Assembly: GCF_002245535.1 (NCBI RefSeq) | Contig: NZ_NKCN01000022.1 | Span: 19,327-83,326, forward strand | Reading direction: 5' to 3' | Length of the DNA stretch: 64,000 bases | From: Mycobacterium lehmannii | GTDB taxonomy: Bacteria; Actinomycetota; Actinomycetes; Mycobacteriales; Mycobacteriaceae | Shown: one piece after another, positions 18,930-27,147 of the stretch | Numbering within the stretch: position 1 is the stretch's first letter | Layout: the number at the start of each line of letters is the position of its first letter | The notes under the pieces: model-generated | Databases searched by the model: none | Seen by the model: only the letters and a program-made list of their open reading frames with translations | Told to the model about the DNA's origin: nothing | Translations under genes and position numbers: made by a program

Positions 18930-19669
18930 CCCGGCTGCTCCCCGGAGGTGGAGTCGAGCGGGGGCGCGGCGATCCCGGCCCGTTTGGCCGCGCGCCGCCG
19001 CTTGTACCACTCGATGAACATCGGCAGCACCGAGATCACGACGATCGCGATCACGATCGGCTCGAGCAGCTTCTGCACGGTTTCGAACCGGCCGAGCCAA
19101 TATCCGAGCAGGGTCAGGCCGACACCCCACACGACGGCGCCGACCACGTTGAACAACGTGAACACCGGATAGCTCATCCGGGCCGCGCCCGCCGTCAGCG
19201 GGGCGAGCGTGCGGACGATCGGCACGAAGCGGGCGATGACGATCGCGAACGGTCCGCGCTGCTCGAAGAACACGTGCGCCTCTTCGAGGTACTTCTGTTT
19301 CAGGATCCGCGCATCAGGCCGAAACATCGCGGTGCCGATGTTGCGCCCGATCCAGTACCCGACCTGACCGCCCAGTACCGCGGCGATGGGGATGAACAGC
19401 AGCAACTGCCACAGCTGGAAGTTGATGACCTCGCCGCCGCCTTCGGCCAGCGCGGCCGTGCCCGCGGCCAACATGCCAGCGACGAACAGCAGCGAATCGC
19501 CAGGCAGGATCGGGAACAACACCCCGGACTCGACGAAGACGACGACCAGCAGCCCGACCAGCGCCCACGTGCCGAAATAGCCCAGCAGCGTCATCGGGTC
19601 GAGGAAGTCCGGCATCAGCGCCAGGTGGTCGGTCGCCGCAAGGGCCATCGACGGTGAGGGGGTGGTCAT
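18926..19669 (-). CDS. DedA-family (VTT-domain) membrane protein
   Basis: A 247-aa protein with four to five TM helices. It has the DedA signature ESGVLFPILPGDSLLFVAGM and the later FVPIVRTLAPLTAGAARM, including the essential Arg. VTT/DedA proteins act in lipid-carrier flipping and membrane homeostasis. The C-terminus is basic (KRRRAAKRAG). It resembles Rv0364, which is also near fba and GH76. It converges on nhaA with a 4-nt stop overlap. Confidence 0.9.
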   Translation of the reverse strand: MTTPSPSMALAATDHLALMPDFLDPMTLLGYFGTWALVGLLVVVFVESGVLFPILPGDSLLFVAGMLAAGTAALAEGGGEVINFQLWQLLLFIPIAAVLGGQVGYWIGRNIGTAMFRPDARILKQKYLEEAHVFFEQRGPFAIVIARFVPIVRTLAPLTAGAARMSYPVFTLFNVVGAVVWGVGLTLLGYWLGRFETVQKLLEPIVIAIVVISVLPMFIEWYKRRRAAKRAGIAAPPLDSTSGEQPG

Positions 19670-19757
19670 GGCTCCCCAAGATACCGGCGCCGCTCGCCAA
19701 TCCCACGTGCGCGCGCAGGGGATGCGTACACCGGTGCTGCGTCACTAATGTCTGCCT

Positions 19758-20771
19758 ATGCCCACTCACAAGGCGGTTCTCGTCGAATCCGTCGGCGGTC
19801 CCCTCACCCTGGCCGACGTCGAAACCACCTCCCCGCCGCCGCTGCACGTGCGCATCGCCGTCGTCGCGTGCGGCGTGTGCGGTACCGACCATGGCTTCGT
19901 TACCGGCAGCTTTCCCGGCCTGAACTGGCCGATCACGTTGGGCCACGAGATCGCCGGGACGATCGCCGAGGTCGGCGAGGGCGTCGAGGACTTCGCGGTC
20001 GGTGACCGGGTGGCCGTCGGATGGTTCGGCGGCAACTGCAACCGATGTGTGCCGTGCCGCAAGGGCCAGTTCATGCAGTGCGAGCGCATGCAGGTGCCGA
20101 GCTGGCACTATCCGGGCGGCTACGCCGAATCGGTCACCGCGCCCGTCACCGCGCTGGCCCGCATCCCCGAAGGGTTGTCGTTCGCCGAGGCCGCCCCGAT
20201 GGGCTGTGCGGGCGTCACCACCTTCAACGGGCTGCGTCAGACCAAAGCCAAGTCCGGTGACCTCGTTGCCGTGCTCGGCGTCGGCGGCCTCGGTCACCTC
20301 GGTGTGCAGTTCGCCAGGGCGATGGGTTTCGAGACGGTGGCGATCGCCCGCGGTGCGGACAAGGAGGCCGACGCCCGCGAACTCGGCGCTCACCACTACA
20401 TCGACTCCAAGGCCGTCGACGTCGCCGCCGCGCTCAAGGACCTCGGCGGTGCGGCCGTGGTGCTGGCGACGGCGGCGAATTCACAGGCGATGGCCGACAC
20501 CGTGGGCGGGCTGGCGGCCCAGGGTGAACTCGTCATCATCGGCGTCACCGCCGACCCGTTGCCGATCGCCCCGGTCCAGCTGATCACCGACGGTCTGAGC
20601 GTCAGCGGCCATCCGTCGGGCACCTCGCGTGACGTCGAGGAGACGATGCACTTCGCGGTGCAGAGCGGGGTGCGCGCCCGGATCGAGCAGCGCCCGCTGA
20701 CCGAGGCCGCCGAGGCCTACGCCGCAATGGAGGAGGGCCGGGCCCGATACCGCATGGTCTTGACCATGTGA
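19758..20771 (+). CDS. Zinc-dependent alcohol dehydrogenase
   Basis: A 337-aa medium-chain ADH. Catalytic zinc residues are in CGVCGTDHGF and TLGHEIAG. The structural zinc loop CNRCVPCRKGQFMQC supplies its four Cys. The NAD-binding site is AVLGVGGLGHLGVQFARAMG. It resembles the bacterial AdhA/AdhP alcohol dehydrogenases. Unlike the ADH at 3681-4742, its structural-zinc lobe is intact. It lies 48 nt upstream of fba, which has its own promoter candidate in that gap. Confidence 0.9.
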   Translation: MPTHKAVLVESVGGPLTLADVETTSPPPLHVRIAVVACGVCGTDHGFVTGSFPGLNWPITLGHEIAGTIAEVGEGVEDFAVGDRVAVGWFGGNCNRCVPCRKGQFMQCERMQVPSWHYPGGYAESVTAPVTALARIPEGLSFAEAAPMGCAGVTTFNGLRQTKAKSGDLVAVLGVGGLGHLGVQFARAMGFETVAIARGADKEADARELGAHHYIDSKAVDVAAALKDLGGAAVVLATAANSQAMADTVGGLAAQGELVIIGVTADPLPIAPVQLITDGLSVSGHPSGTSRDVEETMHFAVQSGVRARIEQRPLTEAAEAYAAMEEGRARYRMVLTM

Positions 20772-20789
20772 ACCGGGCGTCGCGGTGGG

Positions 20790-20809
20790 ATAATCGCCGA
20801 AACGGCGAG
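20790..20809 (+). promoter_or_regulatory. Extended -10 promoter and leader hairpin of fba
   Basis: GATAAT (20790-20795) is preceded by TGG, giving an extended -10 (TGN-GATAAT). A small perfect hairpin, TCGCCG-AAA-CGGCGA, occupies 20795-20809, just 10 nt before the fba ATG. No -35 is found at normal spacing, which is common for extended -10 promoters. Start of transcription would be near 20802. Confidence 0.45.
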
Positions 20810-20819
20810 AGGACGGCCC

Positions 20820-21860
20820 ATGCCCATCGCAACGCCCGAGCTGTACGCGCAGATGCTCGACCGGGCCAAGGAGCACGGTTACGCGTTCCCGGCCATCAAC
20901 TGCACGTCATCGGAATCGGTGAACGCGGCCATCAAGGGCTTCGCCGACGCCGGCAGTGACGGGATCATCCAGTTCTCAACCGGCGGAGCGGAATTCGCGT
21001 CGGGCCTCGGGGTCAAGGATATGGTCACCGGTGCGGTTGCGCTCGCCGAGTTCGCTCACGTCATCGCCGACAGGTATCCGATCACCGTGGCGTTGCACAC
21101 CGACCACTGTCCCAAGGACAAGCTCGACACCTACGTTCGGCCGCTGCTGGCCATCTCGCAGCAACGGGTTTCCGACGGTGGGCAGCCGTTGTTCCAGTCG
21201 CACATGTGGGACGGCTCGGCGGTCCCGCTCGACGAGAACCTCGAGATCGCGCGCGAACTGCTCAAGGACGCCGCCGCGGCGAAGATCGTGCTTGAGATCG
21301 AGATCGGTGTGGTCGGCGGCGAGGAGGACGGCGTCGCCAACGAGATCAACGACAAGCTCTACACCACCGCAGAGGATTTCGAGAAGACCGTCGAGGTGCT
21401 CGGTGCAGGCGAGCACGGCAGGTACCTGCTGGCCGCGACGTTCGGCAACGTGCACGGCGTGTACAAACCGGGCAACGTCAAACTCCGGCCCGAAATCCTC
21501 GACGAGGGGCAGAAGGTCGCCGCGGCCAAACTTGGATTACCTTCGGAGGCAAAGCCTTTCGACTTCGTCTTCCACGGCGGCTCGGGCTCGCTGAAGTCCG
21601 AGATCGAGGATGCGTTGCGCTACGGCGTGGTGAAGATGAACGTCGACACCGACACCCAGTACGCGTTCACCCGGCCGGTGGTCGCGCACATGTTCACCAA
21701 CTACGACGGCGTGCTCAAGATCGACGGTGAGGTGGGCGACAAGAAGGCCTACGATCCGCGCAGCTACCTGAAGAAGGCGGAGGCCTCGATGAGCGAACGC
21801 GTCGTCGAGGCGTGCCGCGATCTGCACAGCGCGGGGCGTTCGGTCACCGCGTCCGCGTGA
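20820..21860 (+). CDS. fba: Class II fructose-bisphosphate aldolase
   Basis: A 346-aa zinc-dependent aldolase of glycolysis and gluconeogenesis. It cleaves fructose 1,6-bisphosphate to DHAP and GAP. The conserved ALHTDHCPKDKLD holds the catalytic Asp and a zinc-ligand His. EIEIGVVGGEEDGV, FGNVHGVYKPGNVKL, HGGSGS and NVDTDTQYAF follow as in long class II enzymes. The mycobacterial enzyme is the essential, sole FBA (Rv0363c). It is followed by a strong bidirectional hairpin. Confidence 0.96.
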   Translation: MPIATPELYAQMLDRAKEHGYAFPAINCTSSESVNAAIKGFADAGSDGIIQFSTGGAEFASGLGVKDMVTGAVALAEFAHVIADRYPITVALHTDHCPKDKLDTYVRPLLAISQQRVSDGGQPLFQSHMWDGSAVPLDENLEIARELLKDAAAAKIVLEIEIGVVGGEEDGVANEINDKLYTTAEDFEKTVEVLGAGEHGRYLLAATFGNVHGVYKPGNVKLRPEILDEGQKVAAAKLGLPSEAKPFDFVFHGGSGSLKSEIEDALRYGVVKMNVDTDTQYAFTRPVVAHMFTNYDGVLKIDGEVGDKKAYDPRSYLKKAEASMSERVVEACRDLHSAGRSVTASA

Positions 21861-21862
21861 CG

Positions 21863-21903
21863 TCGGTGCGCTAACCGTCGCTCAGCGATCGGTAGTGCAC
21901 CGA
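21863..21903. terminator. Hairpin terminator between convergent fba and Rv0361-like gene
   Basis: The left arm 21863-21877 pairs with the right arm 21890-21903 (TCGGTGC/GCACCGA outer stem, then CTA/TAG and CCG/CGG) with one mismatch and one bulge. The loop itself folds as TCGCT-C-AGCGA. It starts 2 nt after the fba stop and ends 6 nt before the convergent gene's stop. It lacks a T-run, as is common in mycobacteria, and could serve both strands. Confidence 0.65.
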
Positions 21904-21909
21904 ACTCGC

Positions 21910-22803
21910 TTATTGCGGCGCCTGGCAGATCTTCCACTGGTCGTCGCGGAATTCCAGATCGAAGCTGCGCGTCGACCGGGTCTGGGGCGCGTAGGCCATG
22001 AACGCGGTCACGTTCGCCTCGGCGTGGTCGCCGTTGATCACCACCTGGTCGATGCTGGCGACCACCGGATACTGCTTGGCGGCGGCGACTCGTTCGTGGA
22101 TCTCCTCCCACGTCTTGTCGTCGTATCTGACGTAGCTGTCGCGCTTGCTGCCGCAGGTGATGCTGCGCAACTTCGCCAGGTCGCCGCTCTGGATCGCGGT
22201 GTCGAATTCCTCGATGGTGTTGCGGACCATCTCCTCCTGCGACGCCCCCGGCTTCGAGTCCCGGGTCAACAACACGGTGCCGAGCACGGCGATAGCCACC
22301 AGCGCGGCGATGACCAGCACCACGGCCACCACCCACCCCCAGCTGCGGCGCTGCTGCGGAGCGCCGGGAGCGTCGCCACGCGGCGGAATAACCTGCGGGG
22401 CAACGGATTTCTGCTGTTCTGCGACGCCGGGGGAGGAGAACACCTCGGTGGCCGGTTCCGCAGGGGTGTCGATCTTCTGGGTCGTGCCCGCATCGAATCC
22501 GGAGGGCGCGGTGAATCGGCGCTCACCCTGCTCGACGCCCGGCGCCGACTCGGTGTGCGGTTGAGCGGTCGACATCACCTCGGTCGCTGGCTCGTGATCG
22601 GCGTGCGGTTCGATCACCTCGGTGGCCGCGTCGGCGTCGTGAACCTCGCGGGTCTCGTCGGCGCGCGAATCGTCGTCAGCGGAGTCGGCGGGCCGAGCAT
22701 CGTCGCTTTCGGGTGTTTCGGGGTTCTCGGAGGCGTCAACGTCCGAGGCGTCCGACCCTTCCGGACCATCTTCCGGCTGGTCAGGCCCTGATGGATTCGA
22801 CAT
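21910..22803 (-). CDS. Membrane protein with exported NTF2-like domain, Rv0361-like
   Basis: A 297-aa protein. A long acidic, disordered N-terminus (about residues 1-155, rich in Asp/Glu/Pro/Ser) precedes a single TM helix (WGWVVAVVLVIAALVAIAVL). A C-terminal NTF2/DUF4878-like domain (VRNTIEEFDTAIQSGDLAKL to DDQWKICQAPQ) with two Cys follows. The C-terminal domain is probably outside the membrane. It matches Rv0361 by layout and by place beside fba. Function is unknown. Related small proteins occur at 9438-9851 and 33776-34222. Confidence 0.82.
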   Translation of the reverse strand: MSNPSGPDQPEDGPEGSDASDVDASENPETPESDDARPADSADDDSRADETREVHDADAATEVIEPHADHEPATEVMSTAQPHTESAPGVEQGERRFTAPSGFDAGTTQKIDTPAEPATEVFSSPGVAEQQKSVAPQVIPPRGDAPGAPQQRRSWGWVVAVVLVIAALVAIAVLGTVLLTRDSKPGASQEEMVRNTIEEFDTAIQSGDLAKLRSITCGSKRDSYVRYDDKTWEEIHERVAAAKQYPVVASIDQVVINGDHAEANVTAFMAYAPQTRSTRSFDLEFRDDQWKICQAPQ

Positions 22804-22920
22804 GCCTGTTGCGGTCCTCCCTTACGACGCTACGGCCGGAAGCTTAGTCACCGCTGCCCAGTCCGCGCTCGGACCCCGTGCGGCGCCGCCCGCAGCGGCG
22901 CGCACGGCACAATGGGGGCC

Positions 22921-23337
22921 ATGACAGGGATGGGTGATCTTCTGGGGCCGGATCCGGTGCTGCTGCCCGGCGACAGCGACGCCGAAGCCGAACTCGCCGC
23001 CGGGGAAAAGCCCGCGATCGTGGCGGCCGCGCATCCCTCCGCGTCGGCCGCATGGGCGACGCTGGCCGAGGACGCGCTCTCCGACGACAGGGCGATCACC
23101 GCCTACGCCTATGCGCGCACTGGCTATCACCGCGGGCTGGATCAGTTGCGCCGCAACGGCTGGAAGGGCTTTGGTCCCGTGCCCTACCGTCACGAACCCA
23201 ACCGCGGATTTCTGCGCTGTGTCGCGGCGCTGGCCCGTGCGGCCGACGCGATCGGGGAGACCGACGAGAACCAGCGCTGCCTGGACCTGCTCGACGACTG
23301 CGATCCGTCGGCGCGGGCCGAACTCGGGCTCGCCTGA
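22921..23337 (+). CDS. DUF3151 family protein
   Basis: A 138-aa cytosolic protein conserved in actinobacteria (Rv0360c-like). It contains repeat-like helices (HPSASAAWATLAEDAL, TAYAYARTGYHRGLDQLRRNG) and the motif FGPVPYRHEPNRGFLRC. No enzymatic motif is visible. I chose ATG at 22921; the open frame begins three codons earlier. It is divergent from the Rv0361-like gene and directly abuts the convergent zinc exporter gene (stops adjacent at 23337/23338). Confidence 0.82.
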   Translation: MTGMGDLLGPDPVLLPGDSDAEAELAAGEKPAIVAAAHPSASAAWATLAEDALSDDRAITAYAYARTGYHRGLDQLRRNGWKGFGPVPYRHEPNRGFLRCVAALARAADAIGETDENQRCLDLLDDCDPSARAELGLA

Positions 23338-24228
23338 CTATTCCGCTTCGCAGTTGCAGTCCCCGGTGCCGTCGCCGGGTTCCACCTGAACCGTCGCATG
23401 ATCCAGACCGCGTTCGGTCAGCACGGCACGCGCATCATCGAGCACCAGCGCCGAATCGCGGTTGCTGGTCAGATGCGCGGTGACCATGTCCTTGCCCGGC
23501 ACCAGGGTCCACACGTGCAGATCGTGCACATCGGTCACGCCCTCGACCGCGCACAGGGCGGTCCGCAACTCCTCGACGTCGATGTGAGCGGGCGACGACT
23601 CCGACAAGATCCGCAAGGCGGCCCGCGCCAGTGCGAACGCCCGCGGCAACACCCACAGCGCGACGAACACCGCGACCACGACGTCGGCGTACGGCCAGCC
23701 CGTCGTGACCGTGACGATGCCGGCGATCAGCACGCCGATGCTGCCGACGGTGTCGGCGACGACCTCCATGTAGGCGCCCTTGACGGCCAGGCTCGTCTCG
23801 GAGTGCGAGCGCAGCAGCAGCACGACCACGGCGTTGGCCACCAGCCCCGCCAATGCCACGACGATCATCGGCACACCGGGGACCTCGGGGGCGTCTCCGA
23901 TCCGTTCGATCGCCTCGATGAGGATGAACGCCGCGACGCCGAGTAGCAGCACCGCGTTGGCCACGGCGGTGAACACTTCGGCGCGGTGCCAGCCGTACGT
24001 GCGGGCGGGGGAGGTGCTGCCCCTGCGGGCGAGCAGCACCGCGGTCAGGCCCATGAACATCGCGACCAGATCGGTCAGCATGTGGCCGGCGTCCGCCAAC
24101 AGCGCGATGGAGTTGATCATCAGCGCCGTGACGAGCTCGATCACGAAAAAGGCGGTCAGGATCGCCGCGGCGACCGCCATCCGGCTGACCCGGGTGTCGC
24201 CTCTGCTGTGATCGTGACCGGCACCCAT
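23338..24228 (-). CDS. zitA: CDF-family zinc exporter (ZitA-like)
   Basis: A 296-aa cation diffusion facilitator with six TM helices. A short His-containing N-terminus (GAGHDHSRGD) and a cytosolic C-terminal domain (VEELRTALCAVEGVTDVHDLHVWTL) ending DCNCEAE flank them. The TM2 metal site is HMLTD (HxxxD); the TM5 site reads EVVAD where zinc transporters usually have HxxxD. It should export Zn2+ using protons. Location beside fba/DUF3151 matches M. smegmatis zitA, reported as SmtB-regulated; the symbol rests on that recollection. ATG at 24228 is 4 nt from an operator-like palindrome. Confidence 0.82.
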   Translation of the reverse strand: MGAGHDHSRGDTRVSRMAVAAAILTAFFVIELVTALMINSIALLADAGHMLTDLVAMFMGLTAVLLARRGSTSPARTYGWHRAEVFTAVANAVLLLGVAAFILIEAIERIGDAPEVPGVPMIVVALAGLVANAVVVLLLRSHSETSLAVKGAYMEVVADTVGSIGVLIAGIVTVTTGWPYADVVVAVFVALWVLPRAFALARAALRILSESSPAHIDVEELRTALCAVEGVTDVHDLHVWTLVPGKDMVTAHLTSNRDSALVLDDARAVLTERGLDHATVQVEPGDGTGDCNCEAE

Positions 24229-24232
24229 GCCA

Positions 24233-24262
24233 GCAATATATGCGGAAATATGCATATGTTGC
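24233..24262. promoter_or_regulatory. ArsR/SmtB-type operator of the zinc exporter gene
   Basis: GCAATATATGC (24233-24243), 8 nt, then GCATATGTTGC (24252-24262): 11-bp arms with one mismatch. It is AT-rich in a GC-rich genome and lies immediately before the exporter ATG. The pattern ATATGC/GCATAT resembles sites of SmtB/KmtR-type metal sensors. Its position next to the ATG implies a leaderless or very short-leader transcript whose promoter is covered by the repressor. Confidence 0.65.
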
Positions 24263-24297
24263 AAGGAGGTGGCCCGCCGGCGCTCATCGCGGCGGGA

Positions 24298-25080
24298 TCA
24301 GAACCAGGCCGACCAGAACCGGGTCAGATCGCTGCCCAGCCACACCAGCGGGCGCGGCACGCCCGTGAAGTCGAAGAACCACAGCACCACCTGCCAGAAC
24401 CACGTGTTGAGTCCGGGGGTGAAGAGCAGCAGTAGCAGGACCAGCAGGCCCCACTGCTTGGCCGGAGCCACCGCTCGTTGGGTCTGCGGGCTCAGGTGCG
24501 GCTCGAGCGCGCCGTATCCGTCCAGCCCGGGTACCGGCAGCATGTTCAGCACGAACGCGGTGACCTGGAGAAAGCCCAGGAACGCCATGCCGGCCCAGAA
24601 GACGCCGTGCGCGGGGTCGTAGAGCACGCTCGTCACCACCAGCAGCAGCACCGCGAACACCAGGTTGGTGGACGGTCCCGCCAGGCTGACCAGTGTGCGC
24701 TGGCGTCGGGTCATCCAACCGGTGTGGACATACACCGCCCCGCCGGGCAGGCCGATCCCGCCGATCGCGATGATCACGACCGGCAGCCCGATCGACAACA
24801 GGGGGTTGGAGTACTTGAGCGGGTTGAGCGTGAGGTAGCCGCGCACCGCGACGTCGCGGTCGCCGAACCGCCATGCGGTGTAGGCGTGCGCGAACTCGTG
24901 CACGCACAGCGACACCAACCAGCCCGCGATCACGAACGTGAACACCCCGACATAGGCCAGCGGTCGCGAGATCTCCGTCGCGCACACCCATGCCAGTACG
25001 CCGCCGGCCACGGTGGCCGCCACGATCGCCAGGAACACCGGGCTGGGCCGCACCGACTGGTGCAGCGGACGAACGCTCAC
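24298..25080 (-). CDS. Site-2 protease family (M50) membrane metalloprotease
   Basis: A 260-aa polytopic protein with the zinc motif HEFAH (H61, E62, H65) in a TM helix. A second motif, MLPVPGLDGYGAL, supplies the Asp ligand. These mark the intramembrane M50 fold. It lacks a PDZ domain, unlike the Rip1-type protease, and matches Rv0359. Substrates are unknown. ATG at 25080 follows the stop of the upstream gene (25100) by 19 nt in the same direction. Confidence 0.88.
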   Translation of the reverse strand: MSVRPLHQSVRPSPVFLAIVAATVAGGVLAWVCATEISRPLAYVGVFTFVIAGWLVSLCVHEFAHAYTAWRFGDRDVAVRGYLTLNPLKYSNPLLSIGLPVVIIAIGGIGLPGGAVYVHTGWMTRRQRTLVSLAGPSTNLVFAVLLLVVTSVLYDPAHGVFWAGMAFLGFLQVTAFVLNMLPVPGLDGYGALEPHLSPQTQRAVAPAKQWGLLVLLLLLFTPGLNTWFWQVVLWFFDFTGVPRPLVWLGSDLTRFWSAWF

Positions 25081-25099
25081 GGGTCGAAGCTACCCGAGG

Positions 25100-25702
25100 T
25101 CAGCGCACCCGCAGCCAGCCTTCGGTGTGCCGGTAGAACGTCGAGCGCTTCACCGGACGGGCCGCCTTGACGCCGTCGCGGACCACGATGGCGCCGGTGG
25201 TGCCGAGCTGGGCCGCCCGTCCCGTCACCCACCGTTGCGGCCGCATGTGACGCGACAACACGGCCGCGCGCAGTCCGGGCATCGCCAGTATCGGTTCGAT
25301 GCGCACTCCGGTCGCCGCTCCGTCGAAGAGCACCTCGTCGTCGACGACGGCCTCGCCGATCAACTCGGCGGGCGGCGAGCCCTTCTCGGGTCCGCTCTCA
25401 CCGAGCCAGAACGCGGCGCCGACGAGCGCGGCTCCCCGGTCGTCGCGGATGAGCGGCACCCGCGTGGCACGGCCGCGCAGTGCCCGGCGCGCGTGCCACG
25501 GCCTGCGCACGTGGGCCACCTCGACACCGAGCCGATCGGTGCGCAGCAGTCGGGTCAGCACCGTCGCCACATCGGCCTCGGAGCCGACGACGACGAGGCG
25601 ACGGCAGGGGGTATCCGGTGTCTCGGCAACCGGCAGGCCGCGCAGCGCGGCCGGTATCCGACGTCGGCCGAAACGCAACACCACGACCTCAGCGGTGCTC
25701 AA
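25100..25702 (-). CDS. Conserved hypothetical protein, Rv0358-like
   Basis: A 200-aa protein with no recognisable catalytic motif. It starts STAEVVVLRFGRRRIP. It has an alpha/beta N-terminal part (RRLVVVGSEADVATVLTRLL) and a basic C-terminus (RSTFYRHTEGWLRVR). I chose TTG at 25702 because GCGAGGAGC lies 5 nt upstream; the open frame continues far upstream antisense to purA, which is shadow. The place between purA and the site-2 protease matches Rv0358 of M. tuberculosis. It is divergent from purA across 93 nt. Confidence 0.7.
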   Translation of the reverse strand: MSTAEVVVLRFGRRRIPAALRGLPVAETPDTPCRRLVVVGSEADVATVLTRLLRTDRLGVEVAHVRRPWHARRALRGRATRVPLIRDDRGAALVGAAFWLGESGPEKGSPPAELIGEAVVDDEVLFDGAATGVRIEPILAMPGLRAAVLSRHMRPQRWVTGRAAQLGTTGAIVVRDGVKAARPVKRSTFYRHTEGWLRVR

Positions 25703-25795
25703 GTTCGGCTCCTCGCAAGTTGCTGGGATAGGGTGTCTCACCGGCTGCAACAAGGTTTTGGGTGCAAGGGTAGCCGGAATTGCGAGGACCAAGTC

Positions 25796-27091
25796 ATGCC
25801 GGCAATCGTGCTCATCGGCGCGCAATGGGGCGACGAGGGCAAAGGTAAAGCCACCGACCTGCTCGGTGGACGCGTCCAGTGGGTGGTGCGTTATCAGGGC
25901 GGCAATAACGCCGGCCACACCGTCGTGCTGCCGACCGGTGAGAACTTCGCCCTCCACCTGATCCCGTCGGGCATCCTCACGCCGGGCGTGACCAACGTCA
26001 TCGGCAACGGCGTGGTGGTCGACCCAGGGGTGCTGCTCACCGAACTGCAGGGGCTCGTCGACCGCGGCGTGGACACCGAGCGCCTGCTGATCTCCGCCGA
26101 CGCACACCTTCTGATGCCGTATCACGTCGCGATCGACAAGGTCGTCGAGCGGTATGCGGGCAGCAAGAAGATCGGCACCACCGGCCGCGGTATCGGCCCC
26201 TGCTACCAGGACAAGATCGCCAGGATCGGCATCCGCATGGCCGATGTGCTGGACCGCGCGTTGCTGGCCGAGAAGATCGAGGCCGCACTGGACTTCAAGA
26301 ACCAGGTGCTGGTCAAGGTCTACAACCGCAAGGCGCTCGACGCCGCCGAGGTGGTCGACAGCCTGCTCAACCAGGCCGAGGGTTTCAAGCACCGCATTGC
26401 AGACACCCGCTACCTGCTCAACACGGCGCTGGAGAACCGAGAGACGGTGCTGCTCGAGGGTTCCCAGGGCACCCTGCTCGACGTGGACCACGGCACGTAT
26501 CCCTATGTGACGTCGTCGAATCCGACGGCCGGTGGCGCCGCGGTGGGATCGGGCATCGGGCCCACCCGGATCACCACGGTGCTCGGAATCCTCAAGGCCT
26601 ATACGACGCGCGTCGGCTCGGGTCCGTTCCCCACTGAGCTGTTCGACGAGAAGGGCGAGTACCTGTCCAAGACCGGTGGCGAGTTCGGCGTCACGACCGG
26701 CAGGCGACGCAGGTGCGGTTGGTTCGACGCAGTCATCGCCCGATATGCCACCAGGGTCAACGGCATCACCGATTACTTCCTCACCAAACTCGACGTGCTG
26801 TCCAGCCTGGAGACCGTGCCGGTGTGTGTCGGATACCGGGTGCACGGCCGGCGTCTGGTCGACATGCCGATGACCCAGTCCGAGATCGCGCTTGCCGAGC
26901 CGATTTACGAAGAGCTGCCCGGCTGGTGGGAGGACATTTCCGGAGCGCGCGAGTTCGACGACCTGCCGGCCAAGGCGCGCGACTACGTACTGCGGGTGGA
27001 AGAGCTTGCCGGAGCGCATGTTTCGTGTATCGGCGTGGGCCCGGGCCGAGACCAGACGATCGTGCGTCGCGATATCCTGGCCCAGCCGTGA
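25796..27091 (+). CDS. purA: Adenylosuccinate synthetase
   Basis: A 431-aa enzyme joining IMP and aspartate with GTP to give adenylosuccinate, the first step from IMP to AMP. It has the P-loop GAQWGDEGKGK (about residues 6-16), GGNNAGHT, TTGRGIGPCYQDK, and GRRRRCGWFD with the catalytic-region basic residues. ATG at 25796 is supported by full-length similarity (M. tuberculosis PurA is about 432 aa). Its TGA stop overlaps the start of a MIRU-like mini-ORF (TGATG), which leads to the thioesterase gene. Confidence 0.96.
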   Translation: MPAIVLIGAQWGDEGKGKATDLLGGRVQWVVRYQGGNNAGHTVVLPTGENFALHLIPSGILTPGVTNVIGNGVVVDPGVLLTELQGLVDRGVDTERLLISADAHLLMPYHVAIDKVVERYAGSKKIGTTGRGIGPCYQDKIARIGIRMADVLDRALLAEKIEAALDFKNQVLVKVYNRKALDAAEVVDSLLNQAEGFKHRIADTRYLLNTALENRETVLLEGSQGTLLDVDHGTYPYVTSSNPTAGGAAVGSGIGPTRITTVLGILKAYTTRVGSGPFPTELFDEKGEYLSKTGGEFGVTTGRRRRCGWFDAVIARYATRVNGITDYFLTKLDVLSSLETVPVCVGYRVHGRRLVDMPMTQSEIALAEPIYEELPGWWEDISGAREFDDLPAKARDYVLRVEELAGAHVSCIGVGPGRDQTIVRRDILAQP

Positions 27092-27147
27092 TGTGGGGGC
27101 ACCGCCAGCTTGCGGGGGACGCTTGCGCGAAGAGCCGACCGCGATGA
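27089..27147 (+). repeat. MIRU-like intergenic coupling element, copy A
   Basis: The element begins at the purA stop (TGATGTGGGGG). It encodes an 18-codon ORF, MWGHRQLAGDACAKSRPR. That ORF's TGA overlaps the ATG of the thioesterase gene (ATGA). The core GACGCTTGCGCGAAGA and start TGATGTGGGGG recur in copy B at 48583-48633. Interspersed units whose small ORF bridges stop and start codons are the hallmark of mycobacterial MIRUs. Confidence 0.7.

Noticed and set aside
24261..24270. Strong plus-strand Shine-Dalgarno (AAGGAGG)
   Set aside because: No start codon follows at a useful distance on that strand; both flanking genes are on the minus strand.
25703..27019. Upstream extension of the Rv0358-like frame
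   Set aside because: It is antisense to purA and has no family similarity; TTG 25702 has a good ribosome site.
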